Assembly: GCF_010729305.1 (NCBI RefSeq)
Contig: NZ_AP022574.1
Span: 2,666,001 to 2,730,000 of the forward strand
Source of the DNA: Mycolicibacterium psychrotolerans
GTDB lineage: Bacteria > Actinomycetota > Actinomycetes > Mycobacteriales > Mycobacteriaceae
Direction of reading: 5' to 3'
DNA: 64,000 nucleotides
Shown: one piece after another, positions 32,115 through 41,800 of the stretch
How positions within the stretch are numbered: the stretch's first letter is position 1
Layout: each line of letters starts with the position of its first letter
The notes under the pieces: model-generated
What the model was told of the DNA's origin: nothing
Database searches by the model: none
Seen by the model: only the letters and a program-made list of their open reading frames with translations
Made by a program: the position numbers and the translations under genes

Positions 32115-33385
32115 CCGTTGATCCCCTCGAGCAGCATGCGATCGTCCTGCAGGGCGAGCAGCCGACGGGCCTTGCGGCGGGTGATCAGGATGCCGGCGAC
32201 GGCCAGCGCCCAGACGAAGTATTGAAGCGTCCACGCGAGCCGGAACGAATCGAACGACAATCCGCCGGCGGCCTGCAGGATCATCCCCATCGCCTGCATC
32301 AGCAGCAGCGAGGCGACGAAGCCGCCCATGTTGACCATGCCTTGCGCGGTACCCAGCGTCGAGCTCGGGTTGAAGGTGCGCGCGAAGTCGAAACCGACCA
32401 TGGAGCCGGGTCCGCCCACCGAGATGACCACGATCAGGATGACCAGTAACCACAGCGGCGCCCTGCCGGGGAGCGCGAGGACGACGGTCCACGCCGCGGC
32501 GTTGGCGGCGATGATGGCGAGCACCAGCCGCGACCGCCGGTGCGGCAGTCGGCCGGTGACGATGCCGATCACCACGCCTGCGCAGATCGCGGCCACCACG
32601 GAGACGGTCAGCAGCGTGCCCGCCATGCCCGTCGAGAGGCCCTGTGCGACGGTCAGGTAGGGCACGCCCCACATCAGCGCGAAGACGGTCACCGAGAACT
32701 GGGTGCCCATGTGGGTGAAGAAACCGAGCCGCGTTCCGGGCCGCAACCAGACGGTCTTGACGCTCGCGATCGTCTCGCGCATCCCCATCGTCTCCGCGGC
32801 TACGGCGACGCCGTCGGGCGCGTTGCGCACCAGTGCGGCGACCAGCACGATCACCAGCGCGCCGCCGGCCGCAGCCGAGGTGTAGGCGGCCGTCCAGCCC
32901 GACGCGGACAGCAACGCCAGGAACGGCACCGCGGAGAGCACCTGCCCCAGCTGGCCGCAGATCCCGGTCAGCTGCGTGACCAGCGGGATCTGGCGCGGTG
33001 CGAACCAGCGTGGCACCAGCCGCAGCACCGAGATGAACGTGACCGCATCGCCGAGCCCCACGACGGCGCGCGCAGCGATGGCCAGTGGCAGCGACTCGGT
33101 GACGGCGAGGATCAGCTGCCCGGCGCCCATCAGCGTCGCTCCCGACACGATCAGTGCCCGTGATCCGTAGCGGTCGAGCAACAGTCCTGCCGGCACCTGA
33201 GCGCCCGCATAGACCACGACCTGCAGGACGACGAACATCGACAGCAGGCCGGGACCGGCGGCGAACCGCTCGGCGGCGGGCAGACCGGACACGCCCAAGG
33301 TGGTGCGATCGAGAACAGCCACGATGTAGGCGAGAAGCCCGGTCGCCCAGACGATCCAGGGACGCACGGTGGAACCTCTCGGCAC
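32111..33385 (-). CDS. Major facilitator superfamily transporter
   Basis: 424 residues from ATG 33385 (GTG 33367 before RPWIVWATGLL is possible). Twelve hydrophobic helices, MFS landmarks LLLDRYGSRALIV in the loop after helix 2 and GLGDAVTFISVLRLVPRWFAPRQ near helix 5. Substrate unknown. Single gene facing a 332-bp gap before the MerR gene. Confidence 0.85.
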   Translation of the reverse strand: MPRGSTVRPWIVWATGLLAYIVAVLDRTTLGVSGLPAAERFAAGPGLLSMFVVLQVVVYAGAQVPAGLLLDRYGSRALIVSGATLMGAGQLILAVTESLPLAIAARAVVGLGDAVTFISVLRLVPRWFAPRQIPLVTQLTGICGQLGQVLSAVPFLALLSASGWTAAYTSAAAGGALVIVLVAALVRNAPDGVAVAAETMGMRETIASVKTVWLRPGTRLGFFTHMGTQFSVTVFALMWGVPYLTVAQGLSTGMAGTLLTVSVVAAICAGVVIGIVTGRLPHRRSRLVLAIIAANAAAWTVVLALPGRAPLWLLVILIVVISVGGPGSMVGFDFARTFNPSSTLGTAQGMVNMGGFVASLLLMQAMGMILQAAGGLSFDSFRLAWTLQYFVWALAVAGILITRRKARRLLALQDDRMLLEGING

Positions 33386-33717
33386 GAGATCACGAAATGT
33401 CTGAATGTCCTGCAGTGCAGGACCGCTTCACATCCTCGCCCACGCGGCCCCGCGAACGCCAACCAGTTACGTCATACGTTCCGACTACAGAGGGTGTAGA
33501 CGGCGGCAAACAAGTTGGCTGAAAGTGCACACTCGCGTCGTCAAATTTGCTGTACTGACCCGATCATCGCAGATGACCGGCATGAAATTGGAAGCGTAGG
33601 CTGTGGTTCCGCGTGGGAGAATACTTCGCTCATGCGGTAGGCAGGGGGGTTAGAGTGGGGGTGCACTGTGCGGATCGCCACGTGGTATCCCGACGGCAGT
33701 GTTGAGGGGGTGCCGCT
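33386..33717. other. Intergenic region between MFS and MerR genes
   Basis: No convincing gene; short open frames here lack mycobacterial codon bias. It holds the divergent promoters. GGAGAATACTTCGCTC near 33614-33629 resembles one arm of the GAGAAT motif seen elsewhere. A G-run (GGCAGGGGGGTTAGAGTGGGGG) lies near 33640-33662. Confidence 0.5.
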
Positions 33718-34449
33718 GTGGCTGAATATCGACTCGAGGATCTAGCGCGGGAGTCCGGCGTCAGCACCCGCAACATCCGCGCCTACCGCGAGCGTGGCCT
33801 GCTGGACCCGCCGCGGCGCGTGGGCCGTTCCGCGCTCTACGACGACTATCACCTCTCGCAGCTGAACACGATCAGCCAGCTGCTCCGTAAGGGGTACAAC
33901 TCCGCCCACATCGCCGAGTTCTTCACCAGCATGCGCCAGGGGGAGGACCTCGCCGACATCCTGGGCCTGCAGCGCGCCGTTCTGGGCCCCGAGTCCGAAC
34001 ATCACGACCGTTCGACGCTGGCGATCGACCCGGATTCGCCCGAGGCCCGACAGCTGATCACGCACGGCATGGCCGAGATGGTGGGCCGGAAGGTCATGCT
34101 CATCGACGGTGACGCAGCCGAGATCTTGGCGCGCTCGCCGGATCACATGCGCTACGTCCGCGCGCTGCTGCGGTTCGTCGACGCCGCGGATAAGTCGTTC
34201 GATCTGCTCGCCGAGGCTTTCGTCGACAGTCTGGTCGAGCTGTATCAGGCAGAGGTCGGGCCCGGCTACCTCCCCAAGCCCGAGGACATGGGCCGGCTCC
34301 GGCAGGTCGTCGCCGATTATCGGCTGCTGGGGGAGAAGGTGATGGCGTCGCGATTCGACCAGGCGACCCGCCGCCTGATGGTGGCCTCGGCGTCGGACTA
34401 CACGGCCGGCATCCTGTTGACCGGCGCCTGGGAGCGGCCGACGGGGTGA
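33718..34449 (+). CDS. MerR-family transcriptional regulator
   Basis: 243 residues from GTG 33718, preceded by GAGGGGGTG. The N-terminal winged helix-turn-helix has MerR character: YRLEDLARESGVSTRNIRAYRERGLLDPP, then the wing GRSALYDDYHLSQLN. The rest is a helical effector domain with no metal-binding Cys, so a small-molecule or protein ligand is more likely than a metal. Isolated; may regulate itself or the MFS gene. Confidence 0.88.
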   Translation: MAEYRLEDLARESGVSTRNIRAYRERGLLDPPRRVGRSALYDDYHLSQLNTISQLLRKGYNSAHIAEFFTSMRQGEDLADILGLQRAVLGPESEHHDRSTLAIDPDSPEARQLITHGMAEMVGRKVMLIDGDAAEILARSPDHMRYVRALLRFVDAADKSFDLLAEAFVDSLVELYQAEVGPGYLPKPEDMGRLRQVVADYRLLGEKVMASRFDQATRRLMVASASDYTAGILLTGAWERPTG

Positions 34450-34531
34450 CCGCCCACCTCCGACGAAGTGATGCAGTTGTGACGGTGGCGGCTCGCGTGA
34501 AAAGAGATGTTCCTGTCATACGCTGTGGCAC

Positions 34532-35257
34532 GTGTCGATGTCGCGGCGTGACGTCCTGCGCTACGCCGCTGCGGCGGCGCCGGCGGCGCTGGGGCTGAGC
34601 GCGCTGTCGGCGATGGTGCCCGGCGCGACTGCGTCCGCGGCGCCTCTCGGGGTCCTGCTGGATTACGCGGCGGGGGTCATCAACGCTGCTGATCTGCGCG
34701 CCTCCGGCGCCGTCGGGGCGATCCGTTACGTGTCCGACCGCAGACCCGGCGGTGCGTGGATGCTCGGCAAGCCGATTCAGCTGGCCGAGGCCCGCGACCT
34801 CTATCGGGGCGGACTCAAGATCGTGTCCTGCTATCAGTACGGCAAGCAGGACACCGCCGACTGGCTGGCCGGCGAGCCGGCAGGAATTCAGCATGCCCAG
34901 CGCGGCTGGCAACTCCACGTCGCGGCGGGCGGGTCGTACGGCGCGCCGATCTATACCTCCATCGACGACGACCCGACCTTCGAGCAGTACAAACGCCAGG
35001 TGGCCCCCTACCTGCGCGGGTGGGAGCGGGTGCTCGGGCACCAGCGGGTCGGTGTCTACGGGAACTCGAAGACGATCGAGTGGGCGCTGCAGGACGGTCT
35101 CGGTTCGTACTTCTGGCAGCACAACTGGGGATCGCCCGGTCGCGTCGCGCATCCCGCCGCGCATCTGCACCAGGTGGAGATCGACTCTCGCACCGTGGCC
35201 GGCATCGGCGTCGACATCAATCACATTCTCAAGCCGAATTTCGGGGCCTGGGACTAG
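34532..35257 (+). CDS. Tat-exported DUF1906 glycoside-hydrolase-like protein (Rv2525c homologue)
   Basis: 241 residues. The Tat signal MSRRDVLRYAAAAAPAALG (twin Arg) is followed by a DUF1906 domain (GVLLDYAAGVINAADLRA...AIRYVSDRRPGG). TIM-barrel features include PIYTSIDDDP and GVYGNSKTIEW, and Trp residues late (YFWQHNWGS). In M. tuberculosis the homologue Rv2525c lies next to fas, as here. Likely acts on or binds cell-envelope glycan; activity is not shown by sequence. Confidence 0.88.
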   Translation: MSMSRRDVLRYAAAAAPAALGLSALSAMVPGATASAAPLGVLLDYAAGVINAADLRASGAVGAIRYVSDRRPGGAWMLGKPIQLAEARDLYRGGLKIVSCYQYGKQDTADWLAGEPAGIQHAQRGWQLHVAAGGSYGAPIYTSIDDDPTFEQYKRQVAPYLRGWERVLGHQRVGVYGNSKTIEWALQDGLGSYFWQHNWGSPGRVAHPAAHLHQVEIDSRTVAGIGVDINHILKPNFGAWD

Positions 35258-35292
35258 AGCACTGCGGGCACCGAATCGGCGCGGCCGACAGA

Positions 35293-35308
35293 CTTACTGA
35301 TCGGTAAG
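35293..35308. promoter_or_regulatory. Inverted repeat CTTAC-N6-GTAAG, candidate FasR site
   Basis: CTTACTGATCGGTAAG has 5-bp perfect arms and matches its reverse complement at 14 of 16 positions. A relative lies 169 bp downstream. Assignment to FasR is inference from position. Confidence 0.4.
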
Positions 35309-35461
35309 GTTGTGCAGCAAACACCTGTCCACTCGGCGAAATCGCGACCATACAGTTCTGCCGGGGTTGTCGAGCACGTGCGCCACGCCGGGACCGGTAG
35401 TGCGAACGCAGGTTTCCAGATAACGATTGCATAACAATGCGGCCTTGAACTGCGCTTCTAT

Positions 35462-35477
35462 CTTACTGGACCGTAAC
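35462..35477. promoter_or_regulatory. Inverted repeat TTAC-N6-GTAA, candidate FasR site
   Basis: CTTACTGGACCGTAAC repeats the CTTACTG half of the 35293 site and keeps TTAC/GTAA arms around TGGACC. It lies about 335 bp before fas, so a long leader or upstream promoter is implied. Confidence 0.4.
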
Positions 35478-35812
35478 CACCCGCCAGCAGGACGTTTGTC
35501 CCGGAAGGGATCCGACCGTGTTCGGGCCGGTGTTATGCAACATTCTGTTACCCACGCGTAGAACTCGCTAGTAACCATTTTCGGGGCGAAACTGGGGTCG
35601 TCTCTTATGACACTCTTAGTACGGCTGCAGTGTCCGCCACGGCTCCTCATGCGTTCGAGGCTCCGCGGCGAGACCAGCCGGATTCGACGCCGAATCGCAC
35701 TGGCCCCGCAGAAGGGCTCGTCCGACGCCAACGACGAGCACACGAGCCCCACCCGAGCACCGACGACCGCGCCCTTTAAGCCGCGAACGCATCACCGAGG
35801 AGAACACACGAC

Positions 35813-38800
35813 GTGACGATCAACGACCAGCACCGCGCGACCACCAGCTCCGAGTCCGAAGGCGGTCCGGCCTTCGAATCTCTGGCGGGAGCGCACGCAC
35901 TCGTCGATCGACTGCACGCCGGCGAACCGTACGCCGTCGCGTTCGGCGGCCAGGGCGGCCCCTGGCTGGAAAACCTGGAGGAGCTGGTCAACTCCGCCGG
36001 GATCGAGTCCGAGATCAGCCAGCTGGTCGCTGAGGCGGAACTGCTGCTCGAGCCGTTGGCCCGGGAACTGGTCGTGGTCCGGCCGATCGGCTTCGAGCCG
36101 ATGAAGTGGATCCGCGCGCTGGCCGCCGACGAGCCGCTGCCGGCCCTCAAGGACCTCACCACCGCCGCCATCTCCGGCCCCGGCATCCTGCTGACCCAGA
36201 TGGCCGCCCAGCGGGCGCTCAAGCGCCAGGGGCTGGACCTGGAGGGCCACCCGCCGGTCGCGATCGCCGGGCACTCGCAGGGCGTGACCGCCGTCGAGTC
36301 CCTCAAGGCCGGCGGTGCGCGTGACGCCGAGTTGCTGGCCATCGGACAGCTCATCGGCGCTGCGGGCTCGCTGGTGTCGCGCCGTCGCGGCATGGTCGGT
36401 CGCGGCGACAAATCGCCGATGGTGTCGGTGACCAATGTCGACCCGGCCCGCATGGCCGAGCTCCTCGACGAATTCGCCCAGGACGTGCGCACGGTCCTGG
36501 CTCCCGCGCTCTCCATCCGCAACGGCCGCCGCTCGGTGGTCATCACCGGCACGCCCGAGCAGCTGGCCCGCTTCGAGCTCTACTGCGAGAAGATCACCGA
36601 GCGCGAAGAGGCCGAACGCAAGAACAAGACGCGCGGCGGCGCCATCTTCCGCCCGGTGTTCAACCAGCTCAATGTGGAGGTCGGCTTCCACACCCCGCGG
36701 CTGGCCGACGGAGTCGACCTGGTCGAGGAGTGGGCGGCGCGCACCGGTCTGGACCGTGACCTCACCCGCATGCTCACCGAGCACATCTTCATCAAGCCGG
36801 TCGACTGGGTTTCCGAGGTCGAAGGGCTCGCCGCAGCGGGCGCCAAGTGGATCATCGACCTGGGCCCGAGCGACACCGTGACGCGGCTGACCGCCCCGGT
36901 GATCCGCGGCCTCGGCATCGGCATCGTCGCGGCCGCCACCCGCGCCGGGCAGCGCAGCCTGTTCACCGTCGGCGCCGCGCCCGATGTGGCGCCGGCCTGG
37001 TCGAGCTACGCACCGACCCCGGTCGCCCTGCCCGGCGGCTCGGTGAAGGCGTCGACGAAGTTCACCCGCCTCACCGGCCGCTCGCCGATCCTGCTCGCAG
37101 GCATGACGCCCACGACGGTCGACGCCAAGATCGTCGCGGCGGCGGCCAACGCCGGGCACTGGGCCGAGCTCGCCGGTGGCGGTCAGGTCACCGAGGAGAT
37201 CTTCGACGCCCGCATCCAGGAGCTGACCCAGCTGCTCGAGCCGGGCCGTGCCGTGCAGTTCAACTCGCTGTTCCTCGATCCGTACCTGTGGAAGCTGCAG
37301 GTCGGCGGTAAGCGGCTGGTGCAGAAGGCGCGTCAGTCCGGGGCACCGATCGACGGCGTCGTCGTCACCGCGGGCATCCCCGACCTCGAAGAGGCCGTGG
37401 ACCTCATCGAGGAGCTCAACACCGTCGGCATCACCCACGTGACCTTCAAGCCCGGAACGGTCGACCAGATCAAGTCGGTCATCAAGATCGCCGCCGAGGT
37501 GCCCGCCCGCGACGTCATCGTCCACATCGAGGGCGGCCGCGCCGGCGGACACCACTCCTGGGAGGACCTCGACGACCTGCTGCTGTCCACCTACGGGGAG
37601 CTGCGCAAGTACCGCAACATCACGATCTGCGTCGGCGGTGGCGTCGGCACCCCCGAGCGGGCGGCCGAGTACCTCTGCGGTGACTGGGCCAAGGCCTACG
37701 GCTTCCCGGCCATGCCGGTGGACGGCATCCTGGTCGGCACCGCGGCGATGGCCACCAAGGAGGCGACCACCTCGCCTGCGGTCAAGCGGATGCTGGTGGA
37801 GACCAGCGGCACCGACACCTGGGTCGGTGCCGGCAGGGCAATCAACGGAATGGCCAGCGGCCGTAGCCAGTTGGGCGCCGACATCCACGAGATCGACAAC
37901 GCCGCCTCCCGCTGCGGTCGCCTGCTCGACGAGGTCGCCGGTGACGCCGACGCCGTCGCCGAGCGACGCGACGAGATCATCGCCGCGATGGCCGCCACGG
38001 CCAAGCCGTACTTCGGTGACGCCGGCGACATGACCTACCTGCAGTGGCTGCAGCGCTACGTGGAACTGGCCATCGGCGCCGGCGACAGCACCGCCGAGAC
38101 CATGGCCCCCGGCAGCCCCTGGCTGGCCGTCACCTGGCGGGACCGGTTCGCCGACATGCTCAAGCGCGCCGAGGCACGGTTGTCCGAGAAGGACTTCGGC
38201 CCGATCGAGACGTTGTTCGGCGCCGACGGCGACGCCCTGCTCGACGATCCGCAGTCGGCGATCGCCGCCCTGCTCACCCGCTACCCGGACGCCGAGACGG
38301 TGCGGTTGCATCCGGCCGACCTGCCGTTCTTCGTGACGCTGTGCAAGACGCCGGGCAAGCCGGTCAACTTCGTGCCCGTCATCGACAAGGACGTCCGGCG
38401 CTGGTGGCGCAGTGACTCCCTGTGGCAGGCGCACGACGCCCGCTACACCGCCGACCAGGTGTGCATCATCCCGGGCACCCAGGCGGTCGCCGGTATCACC
38501 CGCGTCGACGAGCCGGTCGGCGACCTGCTCGACCGCTTCGAGCAGGAGATCGTGGACCGCGTGCTGGCCTCCGGTGCGCAACCGGTGCCGGTGGTGTCGC
38601 GCCGTCAGGCCCGCGCCGACGTCAGCGGTCCGCTGGCCGTCGTGCTCGACTCGCCCGACGTGCTGTGGGCAGGCCGCACCGCGATCAACCCGGTGCACCG
38701 CATCGGCGCCCCCGGCGAGTGGCAGGTCAACGACGTGCCCGGCAAGCCCAGCGCCACCCATCCGAACACCGGGGCGCGGTTGGAACTGGCCGCGGATTCG

Positions 38801-41800
38801 GATCGGCGGGCAGGAGCGGAGCGACCGGGGGATGTCGCTGTGACGCTGAGTGTTCCGCTGTCCGACATCTGGATTGAGATCCGCTTCACGCTGCCCTCGT
38901 GCACGGTCGACGGCGGTATGCCCATCGTCACCGTCGAGGACGCTTCGAAGGCCATGCGCGCGGTGCTGGCGATCGCGGCCGGTGTGGACGGCCCGGATGC
39001 GCTTCCGGCCGTCGTCGACAACACCGCGACGGTCACCGTCGAATGGGACCCGGAGAAGGTCGCCGACCACACCGGTGTCACCGCGACCTTCGGCGCTCCG
39101 CTGGCGCCGGGCCTCACGCTGGTGCCCGACGCCCTGGTCGGCCTGTGCTGGCCCGCGGTGTTCTCGGCCATCGGGTCCGCGGTCACCGGTGACGACTTCC
39201 CCGTCGTCGAGGGCCTGCTGAGCCTGGTGCACCTGGATCACGCGGCGCACCTGCTCGCTACGATGCCGTCGACCAAGGCCGAATTGACCATCACCGCAAC
39301 GGCTTCGGCGGCAACCGACACCGAGGTCGGGCGTGTCGTCCCGGTCATCGTGACGATCGCCGACTCCGAGGGCACCGCCCTGGCCACGCTCGAGGAGCGG
39401 TTCGCGATCCGCGGCCGCACCGGCCCCGCCGAGCTGACCGATCCGCCGCGCGCCGGCGGAGCCATCACCGACAACGCGACCGATACCCCGCGGCGCCGCC
39501 GCCGCGATGTCGTCGTCAACGCCCCGGTCGACATGAGTGCGTTCGCGGTGGTGTCCGGTGACCACAACCCGATCCACACCGATCGCGCCGCGGCGCTGCT
39601 CGCCGGTCTGAAAACCCCCATCGTGCACGGCATGTGGCTCTCGGCCGCCGCGCAGCACGCGGTCACCGCGACCGACGGCCGCGCGACCCCGCCGGCGCGT
39701 CTGGTCGGCTGGACGTCCCGTTTCCTGGGCATGGTGCTGCCCGGCGACGAGATCGAGTTCCGCGTCGACCGGGTCGGCATCGACCGCGGGGCGGAGATCG
39801 TCGAGGTGGCGGCTAAGGTCGGTGGCGAGCTCGTGATGGCCGCGACCGCGCAACTGGCCGCTCCCAAGACCGTCTATGCCTTCCCGGGCCAGGGCATCCA
39901 GTCCAAGGGCATGGGGATGGACGTGCGGGCGCGTTCCAAGGCCGCCCGCAAGGTCTGGGACATCGCGGACAAGTTCACCCGCGAGACGCTCGGCTTCTCG
40001 GTGCTGCACGTGGTGCGCGACAACCCGACCAGCCTGATCGCCTCCGGTGTGCACTACCACCATCCCGAGGGCGTGCTGTACCTGACGCAGTTCACCCAGG
40101 TCGCGATGGCGACCGTGGCGGCCGCCCAGGTCGCCGAGATGCGCGAGCAGGGCGCCTTCGTCGAGGGCGCGATCGCGTGCGGTCACTCCGTCGGCGAGTA
40201 CACCGCGCTGGCGTGCGTCTCCGGTGTGTACGAGCTGCCGGCGCTGCTCGAGGTGGTGTTCCACCGCGGGTCGAAGATGCACGACATCGTGCCGCGCGAC
40301 GCGCAGGGCCGGTCCAACTACCGGCTGGCCGCCATCCGGCCCTCGCAGATCGACCTCGACGATGCGGACGTGAAGGACTTCGTCGCCGAGATCTCCGAGC
40401 GCACTGGTGAATTTCTCGAGATCGTCAACTTCAACCTGCGCGGTTCGCAGTACGCCATCGCCGGTACCGTCGCGGGCCTCGAGGCACTCGAGGAAGAGGT
40501 CGAGCGCCGCCGCGAGATGAGCGGCGGGAAGCGGTCTTTCATCCTGGTGCCCGGCATCGATGTGCCGTTCCACTCCTCGGTGCTGCGGGTCGGCGTCGCC
40601 GACTTCCGCCGCGCGCTGGAGCGGGTCATGCCCGAGGACACGGATCCCGAGCTGCTGGTCGGTCGCTACATCCCGAACCTGGTGCCGCGGCCGTTCACCC
40701 TCGACCGCGACTTCGTGCAGGAGATCCGCGATCTGGTGCCTGCCGAGCCGCTCGACGAGATCCTGGCCGACTACGACACGTGGCGTAACGAACGTCCGGC
40801 GGAGTTGTGCCGCAAGCTCGTCATCGAGCTGCTCGCCTGGCAGTTCGCCAGCCCGGTGCGCTGGATCGAGACCCAGGATCTGCTGTTCATCGAGGAGGCC
40901 GCGGGCGGTCTCGGGGTGGAGCGCTTCGTCGAGATCGGCGTCAAGAACGCGCCGACCGTCGCCGGCCTTGCGACCAACACGCTGAAACTGCCGGAGTACT
41001 CGCACAACACCACCGAGGTGCTCAACGCCGAGCGTGACGCCGCGGTGCTGTTCGCGACCGACACCGATCCCGAGCCGGACATCGAGGACACCCCGCCGGC
41101 TCCCGCGTCCGCCGAGCCGGAGGCCGTCCCCGCGGAGGCGGCGCCCGCCGCACCCGCGCCGGCCGCCGCGCCCAGCGGCGGACCCCGGCCCGACGATCTG
41201 ACCTTCGACGCCTCGGACGCCACGATGGCGCTGATCGCGCTGTCGGCGAAGATCCGCATCGACCAGATCGAACCGCTGGACTCCATCGAGTCGATCACCG
41301 ACGGCGCGTCCTCGCGACGCAATCAGATGCTCGTCGACCTCGGATCGGAGCTGAACCTCGGCGCGATCGACGGTGCGGCAGAAGCGGATCTGGCCGGGCT
41401 GAAGTCTCAGGTCACCAAGCTGGCCCGGACGTACAAGCCGTTCGGCCCGGTGCTCTCCGACGCGATCAACGACCAGTTGCGGACGGTCTTCGGGCCGTCG
41501 GGCAAGCGGCCGGCCTACCTCACCGAGCGGGTCACCAAGACCTGGGAACTGGGCGAGGGCTGGGCCAAGCACGTCACCGTCGAGGTGGCGCTGGGCACCC
41601 GTGAGGGGTCCAGTGTCCGCGGTGGGGCGCTGGGCGGTCTGCACGACGGCGCGCTGGCCGACGCGGCCGCCGTGGACAAGACCATCGACGCCGCGGTGGC
41701 GGCCGTGGCGGCACGCCGCGGCGTGTCGGTGGCGCTGCCCTCGGCCGGTGGCGCAGGCGGCGGTGTCGTCGACTCCGCCGCGCTGGGTGAGTTCGCCGAG

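Larger units (their letters stand above)
35258..35812 (+). promoter_or_regulatory. fas upstream region (555 bp)
   Basis: No credible gene. It contains two related inverted repeats (see 35293 and 35462), AT-richer stretches (GATAACGATTGCATAACAAT near 35416) and the fas ribosome site (GAGGAGAA) just before GTG 35813. The fas-acpS operon of mycobacteria is controlled by the TetR-type regulator FasR, so this region is the expected control site. Confidence 0.6.

Noticed and set aside
33405..33599. Small plus-strand frame between the MFS and MerR genes
   Set aside because: Poor codon bias and no recognisable start; it covers the probable promoter region.
35294..35752. Minus-strand 152-codon frame in the fas upstream region
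   Set aside because: No ribosome site, composition and codon bias unlike mycobacterial proteins, and it overlaps the expected fas control region.
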